Assembly: GCA_026225435.1 (NCBI GenBank)
Contig: JAMFST010000988.1
Coordinates: 1-11,034, forward strand
Reading direction: 5' to 3'
Length of the DNA stretch: 11,034 bases
Source of the DNA: Labilithrix luteola
GTDB taxonomy: Bacteria > Myxococcota_A > Polyangia > Polyangiales > Polyangiaceae
The stretch's first letter is position 1. The number at the start of each line of letters is the position of its first letter. The notes beneath the pieces are model-generated. The model was given only the letters and a program-made list of their open reading frames with translations, did not search any database and was not told where the DNA came from. Below, piece by piece: positions 5,184 to 11,034 of the stretch. Made by a program: the position numbers and the translations under genes.

Positions 5184-7517
5184 TCAGCGCGGCGATTGAA
5201 CGGAGCAGACCCCGCCGACGCAGGCGACGCCGCTGGGCGCATCGCAGCAATCGGAGCTGACGGTGCACTTGTCGTAGTCCGCCGCGCAGGTGGGTTTCGT
5301 GGAGCCGCAGACGAGCGCGCCGCCGTCGCCGCCGGCCTGGCAGTACCCGCCGCAGCACTGGTCGCCCGTGGCGCACGACGAGCCGTCCGCCTTGCAGGGA
5401 TCGACGACCCAGAACCCACGCGAGTTCCCGGCTAGCAGCTCCTGCGCCGGGAGGTAGAAGCCCGGGTGGCTCGGATCGGTGCCGCCGGGGGCGTTGAGGT
5501 CGATGGCCGCGACCCACAGCTTCTTCGGCGTGGGCGAGGTGAGACTCAAGCCGCTGTCGTTGCGCGGGTCACTGTCGTACGGATCGAGCGTCGCGACGTT
5601 GCCGTAGAGGCGGCGGCTGGTGAAGACGACCCAGGCGTAACCGCCCGAGGCCACCGGATTGACCGTGGGCTCGTAGTTGAGGATGGCATCGTTGGGGTGC
5701 GATGCGGAGGTCGGCAGCGACACGCCGTTCAGGTTGGCGAGCGCCGCCGCCTTGCCGCTGGTCTCGTCGTACCACCAGAGGTTCGCCTGGCTGTTGTGCC
5801 AGGTCTGGCCGAAGTCGCCGAGATCGGCGGTCTGGTTGGCGAAGACGATGGCATTGCTGGCCGGCAGGTAGCTCGGCCAGGTCACCACGCCGGCGCTCGG
5901 CGTGAAGAGAACCTTCGGCGCAGTGAAGGCATTGGCCGTGGCGTCGTAGTTGACCTCGGCGAGCGACTTCTGGTCCGCGCCGGTGCCGGTCCAGTAGTTG
6001 AAGGCCACGTGCGCGCCGTCGGGCGAGAAGGTCGGGTTCCACGCCCCGAGGTTCGACGGCAGCCCCGTCGAGCCCGCGCTGGCCGGCGTCGCGAGGTTGC
6101 TGGTCTTGAAGAGCGAGCTGGTGCCGTATTGCCCGTTGGTGAAGACGAGCGTGCCGTCCGGAGACAACGCGGGGAACGTGAACTGCCCGTTGTCGGTGCC
6201 GAATGTCGCCTCGGTGGCGGTGGTCGCGCTCAGCGTCACCAGCTTGGACGTATTGTAATCGGTGTTGGCGGTGTACGGCGTGAGCTCCCCCTTCTGCGTG
6301 ATCAGCGAACCGCCCTTCGCCGCGACCGAGTGGCACACGCGACAACCGGTCGCATCGCAACCGGAGCCGTTGTCGTTCACCGTCTTGCCCGCCACGGTGC
6401 AGTCGGTTCCATTGGCCGCACCCGAGGACACGCCAGCGGCCACCGTCGGCGCGGTGGAGTCCGCCCGGATCGCCAGGGTCGCTGCGCCGATGCGGACGCG
6501 CTTGCCGTTCACCGCGACGTAGAAGTCCGAGTTGGTGACCAGCTGCGTGTTGTACGAGTTGTAATAGACGGTCCCCTCGAGCGAGCCGCCCGCGATGGTC
6601 CAGGTGCGCGGCGGGAGCGCATAGGCCTTGCCGCCGCTCGAGAGGGTGACGTTGACCGTCACCGTCTCGCCCGCGGTGGCCGAGGTGTACGAGCTGTACA
6701 GCGTCGTCCACACGTTCTGCGGGATCGGATGGTTCTGGAACACCGTCGCGGCCGCCGGCTTCGCGAAGTAGCCGGTGAACGAGTAGTTCCCCTCGGTCAG
6801 CTGGATCTTGATGCCGTCGTAGTCCTTCGCCGTGCCCGGCTTCCACTGGAGCAGCGGCGCGAGGATGGCGCGGGGGAACACGGTCGCGTCGTACGGATAG
6901 AGCCAGGCGGAGCCGTCGCTCCCGGGGTTCGCGCTGTCGAGGACGGCTTGCACCGCGGGCGACACCGGGCCGCCGGTTCCGCTGCCGCCGACACCGCCGT
7001 AACCGCCCGCGCCGCTCGCTCCGGCGTCGGCCGCGGCGGGATCGCCGTTCTCCGTCCCCTGCAGCTTCACGGTGATGAGCGCGGGCTGCGAGGTGACGCC
7101 CTCGTAGTCGGCGACCACGCTGACGACGCCGCCGAGGTTGCCGGCCGCGGTGAAGAGGCCGGACGCCAGGCCGACCGAGCCGAGCTCGCCGCGGTCGAGG
7201 ATGCGGAACGAAGCGTTGATCGGCTTGCCGTTGGCGGTGGCGACCAGCTGCTGGGTCGGCGGCGTGGCCCCGACGACCGCCGTCAGGATGTCCGGCGTCG
7301 GGCTGACGATGAACGTGGACGGATCGATGTTGCCGCCGCCCAGGCCGCCTTCGCCGCCCAGCCCGATGCTCACCGAGCTGTCGTCACCCCCGCCATCGGT
7401 GCCGGAATGCGTGCCTCCATCGAAGGTGCTGCCGTCGTCGTTACTGCCGCAGGCGGCCGCGACCGCCGTGCCGAGTAGACCCAAGGTGAGGCAGACCAGG
7501 GAGGTGCTGTGCTTCAT
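5184..7517 (-). CDS. Large surface lipoprotein: Ig-like part, CxxCH motif, TolB-like propeller, twin cystine-knot-like repeats
   Basis: No named function is recognised; the 777-residue architecture is clear. Residues 1-23 are an export signal ending AVAAAC, with probable lipidated Cys23. A Gly/Asp/Ser-rich linker follows to about 64. Residues 67-153 look like a bacterial Ig-like beta domain (FIVSPTPDILTAV), and a second Gly-rich linker ends near 185. Residues 200-350 form a beta-rich region with WLYPYDATVFPR, APLLQW and LEGTVYYNSYN, a pattern I associate with myxobacterial surface proteins. CRVCH at 392-396 is a possible c-type haem site. Residues 440-690 carry propeller-blade motifs of the PD40/TolB kind: FPALSPDGTLVFTNG, NPTFSPDGAHVAFNYW. 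Residues 708-771 hold two six-cysteine repeats with a doubled Cys, spaced like inhibitor cystine knots. Surface binding, carbohydrate recognition or electron transfer are all possible. It precedes the glycosidase-like gene by 54 bases, suggesting a joint role. Start ATG 7517 fits the signal peptide; no clear ribosome site precedes it. Confidence 0.8.
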   Translation of the reverse strand: MKHSTSLVCLTLGLLGTAVAAACGSNDDGSTFDGGTHSGTDGGGDDSSVSIGLGGEGGLGGGNIDPSTFIVSPTPDILTAVVGATPPTQQLVATANGKPINASFRILDRGELGSVGLASGLFTAAGNLGGVVSVVADYEGVTSQPALITVKLQGTENGDPAAADAGASGAGGYGGVGGSGTGGPVSPAVQAVLDSANPGSDGSAWLYPYDATVFPRAILAPLLQWKPGTAKDYDGIKIQLTEGNYSFTGYFAKPAAATVFQNHPIPQNVWTTLYSSYTSATAGETVTVNVTLSSGGKAYALPPRTWTIAGGSLEGTVYYNSYNTQLVTNSDFYVAVNGKRVRIGAATLAIRADSTAPTVAAGVSSGAANGTDCTVAGKTVNDNGSGCDATGCRVCHSVAAKGGSLITQKGELTPYTANTDYNTSKLVTLSATTATEATFGTDNGQFTFPALSPDGTLVFTNGQYGTSSLFKTSNLATPASAGSTGLPSNLGAWNPTFSPDGAHVAFNYWTGTGADQKSLAEVNYDATANAFTAPKVLFTPSAGVVTWPSYLPASNAIVFANQTADLGDFGQTWHNSQANLWWYDETSGKAAALANLNGVSLPTSASHPNDAILNYEPTVNPVASGGYAWVVFTSRRLYGNVATLDPYDSDPRNDSGLSLTSPTPKKLWVAAIDLNAPGGTDPSHPGFYLPAQELLAGNSRGFWVVDPCKADGSSCATGDQCCGGYCQAGGDGGALVCGSTKPTCAADYDKCTVSSDCCDAPSGVACVGGVCSVQSPR

Positions 7518-7643
7518 CGAAGCTCAGGCTAGCAGGCGCTGATCAGCTGACCGCAATTTGGGGCGGAGGCGGGGGGTGGCGCGCGCACCTTCGCCTACGA
7601 ATGAAGATACGCGCCGGTCAAGCCGTGAAGCACCAGCCGGACG
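7518..7643. promoter_or_regulatory. 126-base gap likely holding the promoter of the 777-residue lipoprotein gene
   Basis: This is the longest gap between the minus-strand genes, so a promoter is expected. On the minus strand, TTGACC (7621-7616) would make a good -35 element, but 17-18 bases downstream lies only GTAGGC/TAGGCG, a poor -10, so the promoter is tentative. A perfect 10-bp palindrome GCTGATCAGC (7538-7547) lies 20 bases before the lipoprotein ATG, overlapped by a second palindrome TCAGCTGA (7543-7550). It could bind a regulator, though 10-bp palindromes also occur by chance. No convincing terminator for the upstream peptidase gene was seen. Confidence 0.25.
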
Positions 7644-9773
7644 TCAGTGCCCCTTGAGGAACGTGATGTACGCCTGCTCGTTGGGCTCGCGGCCGAGGAA
7701 GTGCGCCACCTCGGTGCGCTCGTCCTCGCCGCCGCCCTTCGAGAGCACCTCGTCGCGCCAGGCGCGCGCCGTCGCGGGGTTGAGCATCCCCTCCTTCTTG
7801 AAGCGGGTGAGCACGTCCTGCGCGAGCGACAGCGACCACTGGTAGCCGTAGTAGCCGCCGTCGTAGCCGCCGGCCATGTGGCCGAACGAGCTCTGGAAGT
7901 GGGTGCCTGGGACGTAGGCGAACGGGTCGTTCGCCTTCTGCACCTCCGCGACGATGGCGGTGGTGTCGAGCGGCGGCGTCCGCGTGTGGAACGCCATGTC
8001 GAGCGAGGCGAGGAACAGCTGCCGCTGCGTGCCCAGCGCCCGACCGAACGCGCGCGCCCTGGTCATCGAGGCGAAGAGCGCGTCGGGGATCTTGGCGCCG
8101 GTGACGTCGTGCCGCGCGAAGGTGTCGAGCACCTCGCGGCTCCAGGGCCACTCCTCGAACATCTGCGACGGCGCCTCGACGAAGTCCTGCACCGTGTTGG
8201 CGCCGGCGTAGGTCGCCAGCTGCGAGCGCGTGAGGATGTGGTGCAGGACGTGGCCGAACTCGTGGAAGAAGGTCTCCACGTCGCCGTGCTGCATGAGCCC
8301 CGCCTGCTCACCCGGCTTGGCCGGGCGGGGGAAGTTGCACTCGAGCGCGGCCTCCGGCAGCTGGTAGGTCCCGTCGGGCAGAAGCTTGGCGGTGCGCACC
8401 GGGAACATCGCCGCGTGCTTGTACTTGTCCGCGCGCGGGTAGAGGTCGAGGTAGAACTTTCCGATCTGCTTCCCGTCGGACCAGACCTCGTAGGCCTTCA
8501 CGTCCTCGTGCCAGGCCTGCGCCGGCACCTCGCGGTACTCGAGCCCGTACATCTTCGCGCTCACCGCGAGCAGCCCCTTGATCACCGAGCCGACCTCGAA
8601 GTAATGCGCCAGCTCCTTCGAGTCGAACTTGTACTTCTTGTTCCGCAGCCGGTCCTCCAGGTAGTAGCGGTCCGACGGCGGGAGCGCGTCGGTCGCCTTG
8701 CCGCCGAGCGCGACGTGCTCCTTCACGAAGTCGGCGAGCTCCAGCTTCGCCGGCTCGCGCACCGCGTCGCGCACGTGGGCGAGGAAGGCCTCCACGGTGG
8801 CGGCGTCCTTCGCCATCTTCGGCTCGGTCTGGTAGTCGGCCCACGTCTTGTACCCGAGCAGGTGTGCCTTCTCGTCGCGCAGCGCGATGAGCTTCTCGAG
8901 GATCTTCACGTTCTCGTCGCCTCCGCGGTTGGTGAAGAGGACGAAGAGATCGAGCGCCGCCTTGCGATCCTTGGCGTACGTCGCGAAGGGGTAGAAGTCG
9001 GGATAGTCGGTGGTGATGTCGACCTTGCCGTCCTTCACCGGGTGCTTGGCGATGAAGTCCGCGGGCAGGCCCGCCAGCTGCTTCGGCGTGACCGACAGGT
9101 GCCCGGTCGACTCGGCGATGTTCGTCGAGAAGTGCTGCCCCAGCTCGGTGATCTCCTTGTTGAGCGCGCGCAGGCGGGTCTGCCCCTCGGGCGGGAGGTC
9201 GAGGCCGTTGCGGTGGAAGTCGCGCAGCACGTCGTGCAGCAGGCGCGCCTTTTCCTCGTCGAGCTGCTCGTGTTTGTGGGCGTAGGCGCGGAGCACCTGC
9301 GCCAGCGTCGCGTCGAGGTAGATCGCCGTCGTCAGCTGCTCGGTCTTCGGCTCGCACTCCTTGCCGGCCGCGCGCACCGCCTTGTCCGGGTGCGCCTCGC
9401 CCATGAGCGCGGGGAACAGGCTCGCGTCGGAGACCTCGGTGACCAGGTCGTCGAAGCGGCCGAGCGTGGTCGCGTAGGTGAGCTGCGCCTCGGGCACGTT
9501 CGCCTGCCCGTGGAGCTCCTCGAGGAGGATTCGCGCGTTCGCCAGGTGATCGTCGCAGACGGCGCGAATGCCTTCGACCGTGAGGCCGGTCGCGACCGGA
9601 TCGAAGTTGCGCGGGATGGCCGCCGGCCGCGGCGGAGCGCTCACCACCGGTGCAGCCGGAGCGGGCACGGCGGCCGGCGGCGGAGCAGCCGGCTCCGAGG
9701 CACACGCGACGAGCAAGACGCCGGTGAGGGCGAAGGAGACACGAGCGAGGCGGGGGACGAGCGGTCGCGACAT
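7644..9773 (-). CDS. M3-family zinc metallopeptidase, exported lipoprotein (thimet oligopeptidase/Dcp type)
   Basis: M3 enzymes cut short peptides with one catalytic zinc. The 709-residue product begins with a signal peptide whose lipobox is LVAC (Cys24), then a Pro/Ala-rich tether to about residue 52, so it is probably membrane-anchored outside the cytoplasm. The familiar cytoplasmic relatives PepF, OpdA and Dcp lack such an anchor. The catalytic motif HEFGH is at 504-508 (Zn ligands His504 and His508, catalytic Glu505), and the third ligand Glu533 sits in DFVEAPSQ exactly 25 residues later, as in the family. Near the C-terminus HMAGGYDGGYYGYQWS supplies the tyrosines and His that line the substrate site in thimet oligopeptidase. 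Length and all active-site elements are complete, so it should be active. A likely role is trimming peptides taken from digested prey or from the envelope. The gene starts 19 bases after the rtcB stop and may be co-transcribed with it. The ATG at 9773 has only a weak GGGGGCGAC stretch before it. Confidence 0.93.
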   Translation of the reverse strand: MSRPLVPRLARVSFALTGVLLVACASEPAAPPPAAVPAPAAPVVSAPPRPAAIPRNFDPVATGLTVEGIRAVCDDHLANARILLEELHGQANVPEAQLTYATTLGRFDDLVTEVSDASLFPALMGEAHPDKAVRAAGKECEPKTEQLTTAIYLDATLAQVLRAYAHKHEQLDEEKARLLHDVLRDFHRNGLDLPPEGQTRLRALNKEITELGQHFSTNIAESTGHLSVTPKQLAGLPADFIAKHPVKDGKVDITTDYPDFYPFATYAKDRKAALDLFVLFTNRGGDENVKILEKLIALRDEKAHLLGYKTWADYQTEPKMAKDAATVEAFLAHVRDAVREPAKLELADFVKEHVALGGKATDALPPSDRYYLEDRLRNKKYKFDSKELAHYFEVGSVIKGLLAVSAKMYGLEYREVPAQAWHEDVKAYEVWSDGKQIGKFYLDLYPRADKYKHAAMFPVRTAKLLPDGTYQLPEAALECNFPRPAKPGEQAGLMQHGDVETFFHEFGHVLHHILTRSQLATYAGANTVQDFVEAPSQMFEEWPWSREVLDTFARHDVTGAKIPDALFASMTRARAFGRALGTQRQLFLASLDMAFHTRTPPLDTTAIVAEVQKANDPFAYVPGTHFQSSFGHMAGGYDGGYYGYQWSLSLAQDVLTRFKKEGMLNPATARAWRDEVLSKGGGEDERTEVAHFLGREPNEQAYITFLKGH

Positions 9774-9792
9774 GTCGCCCCCATAGCACCCC

Positions 9793-11034
9793 TCAGCCCT
9801 TCACCGTGCAGAGTGGCAGGAGCCGCGCGACCTTCCGCGCGATCCCCGCCCCCTCCACCGAATCGACCACCGGCTCGACCGGCTTGTAGGCGTACGGCGC
9901 CTCCTCCATGAGCCGCTTCTCGTGCTTCGCGAGGATGTCGCGACGGCGCGCGATCTGCGGGGAGCGCGGATCGATCGGGCCGACGACGCGGAGCTTCTCC
10001 GTGGTCCGCGCGAAGACCTCGGCGCTGACGTGGCTGGCGCGGCCGCGAGACAGAGCGCGGCCGGCGCCGTGGCAGGCGCTCTCGAGGGCCGCCGCGCTCC
10101 CTTCGCCCGCGAGGAGATAGCTCGCCGCGCCCATCGAGCCGGGGATGATGACCGGTTTGCCGAGCCACTCGGTGCCCGAAGGTCCGTGCGCCGGGGTCGC
10201 CCCCTTGCGATGGAGGAAGGCGTCGCCGTCACGGAAGACGAGGTTGTGAGGCGCGTCGTACACCAGGCGACTGGCGATGGTGCGCGCGGTCGCCTCCTCG
10301 AGCGCGCGCAGCGCCATGAGGCCGAGGAAGAGCCGGTTGGCGAAGGCGAAGTTGGCCGCGTTCCCCATGCCGTCGAGGAAGAAGAGCCCCTCCTCGGCGT
10401 GGGGTCCCGCGGTCGGGAGCGGGTGGAAGCCTCCGCGGGGCGCCTTCACCTCGCGCGGAAAGATCTCCCGCGCGCGCTCCATGAAGTGCCCACCGACGGC
10501 GTGGCCGAGGCCGACCGATCCGGAGTGCACCATGATGGCGATGGCGCCCGGCGAGACGCCCCAGGCGCGCGCCGCGTGTCCGTCGAAGAGCGCGTCGACC
10601 CGCTGGATCTCGACGAAGTGGTTCCCGCCGCCGACGCAGCCGATCTGCGGATCGCGGCCGTCGACGTTCCCCGAGCTCTCGATGAACCCCTCGAAGCCGA
10701 AGAGGCGGCGGGTGGTGACGTGCCCTTCGCCGTGGGCGCGAGCGAAGTCGTCGCGCGCCGCCTGGCGATCGAAGCGACGCCAGATGCCGCGGGTGGCGTT
10801 GTCGTCCGCGGTGGCGACGAGACCGGGCAGGCCGTCACGCAGCACGGCTTCGCGCTGGCGCGGCGACATGGGGATGTCGCGCTCGCCGGCGAAGAAGATG
10901 CGCCGCAACCGGTCGCGGATCGCCGGCCAGTGCGGCTCGAGCGCGTCGGCCGGGAGATCGGTGACGAGCAGGCGCATGCCGCAGCAGACGTCGTTGCCGA
11001 TGGCGCGCGGAATGCACAGATGCTCCGCGCGCAC
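9793..11034 (-). CDS. rtcB: RtcB-family RNA ligase, 5' end cut by window edge
   Basis: RtcB joins RNA 2',3'-cyclic phosphate (or 3'-phosphate) ends to 5'-OH ends using GTP and Mn2+, for RNA repair and tRNA splicing. 413 residues are visible; roughly 60 N-terminal residues should lie beyond the right edge, judging from where the first metal ligand falls in E. coli RtcB. The GTG at the edge is therefore probably internal. Metal-site residues are all present: Asp15 and Cys18 in NDVCCGM, Asn138-His139 in GGGNHFVEI, His170 in VHSGS, His263 in YDAPHN. The guanylated histidine is His322 in CHGAGR, preceded by PGSMGAASYLL, and RKGATPA is also conserved. One oddity: the usual HSGSRGLG reads HSGSVGLG, with Val174 at the place of a conserved Arg. 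The gene ends 19 bases before the M3 peptidase. No rtcA, rtcR, archease or prfH gene is in view, though the upstream side is not visible. The family call is firm; ligase activity is likely but not certain given the Val. Confidence 0.95.
   Translation of the reverse strand: MRAEHLCIPRAIGNDVCCGMRLLVTDLPADALEPHWPAIRDRLRRIFFAGERDIPMSPRQREAVLRDGLPGLVATADDNATRGIWRRFDRQAARDDFARAHGEGHVTTRRLFGFEGFIESSGNVDGRDPQIGCVGGGNHFVEIQRVDALFDGHAARAWGVSPGAIAIMVHSGSVGLGHAVGGHFMERAREIFPREVKAPRGGFHPLPTAGPHAEEGLFFLDGMGNAANFAFANRLFLGLMALRALEEATARTIASRLVYDAPHNLVFRDGDAFLHRKGATPAHGPSGTEWLGKPVIIPGSMGAASYLLAGEGSAAALESACHGAGRALSRGRASHVSAEVFARTTEKLRVVGPIDPRSPQIARRRDILAKHEKRLMEEAPYAYKPVEPVVDSVEGAGIARKVARLLPLCTVKG

Noticed and set aside
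5466..7478. 670-codon open frame on the plus strand
   Set aside because: Antisense shadow of the 777-residue lipoprotein gene; Arg/Gly/Val-rich with no recognisable domain or export signal.
7647..9911. 754-codon open frame on the plus strand, longer than the peptidase gene opposite it
   Set aside because: Its translation is dominated by Arg, Val, Leu and Gly repeats with no domain, and it lies antisense to an M3 peptidase with every catalytic motif. Long antisense frames are expected where codons are GC-rich at wobble positions.
1..11034. A defence island, secretion apparatus or biosynthetic cluster
   Set aside because: No nuclease, toxin-antitoxin, secretion-ring or assembly-line gene is present. 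The genes are exported hydrolases, a chaperone, an RNA ligase and a regulator, which do not form a recognisable novel system.

Overview
The window is a GC-rich, gene-dense stretch of chromosome, most likely from a Myxococcota bacterium of the Polyangia type. That placement is inference. It rests on GC-rich wobble positions, several exported lipoproteins with Ala/Asp/Gly/Ser-rich linkers after the lipid cysteine, and a surface protein carrying cystine-knot-like repeats. No RNA genes, insertion sequences, CRISPR arrays or prophage genes were seen.

Left part, 1-3956. A YafY/WYL-type regulator enters from the left edge on the minus strand (1-165, HTH end only). After a 195-base gap, a plus-strand gene for an exported tannase/feruloyl-esterase family enzyme runs from 361 to 2034. 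It is interrupted by one in-frame TAG at 610-612, although both halves stay in one frame and all catalytic motifs lie intact downstream. The gap holds what may be the tail of a lost MarR-type regulator, plus two small inverted repeats. Thirty-two bases after the tannase comes a complete htpG (Hsp90 chaperone, 2067-3956).

Right part, 3963-11034, is all minus strand. In transcription order it holds a 5'-truncated RtcB RNA ligase (cut by the right edge), an M3-family zinc oligopeptidase lipoprotein starting 19 bases later, a 126-base gap, a 777-residue surface lipoprotein (Ig-like part, CxxCH motif, TolB-like propeller, two cystine-knot-like repeats), and 54 bases later a lipoprotein resembling clan GH-A glycoside hydrolases. 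The last gene converges on htpG with 6 bases between stop codons.

How the genes fit together. The disrupted esterase, the glycosidase-like lipoprotein, the propeller lipoprotein and the M3 peptidase would all act outside the cytoplasm, which suits a bacterium breaking down plant or microbial polymers and peptides. RtcB and HtpG are housekeeping or stress functions. I see no compelling new multi-gene system. The best leads are the in-frame stop in the tannase, the domain combination of the 777-residue lipoprotein, and an RtcB with Val where the HSGSR motif normally has Arg.
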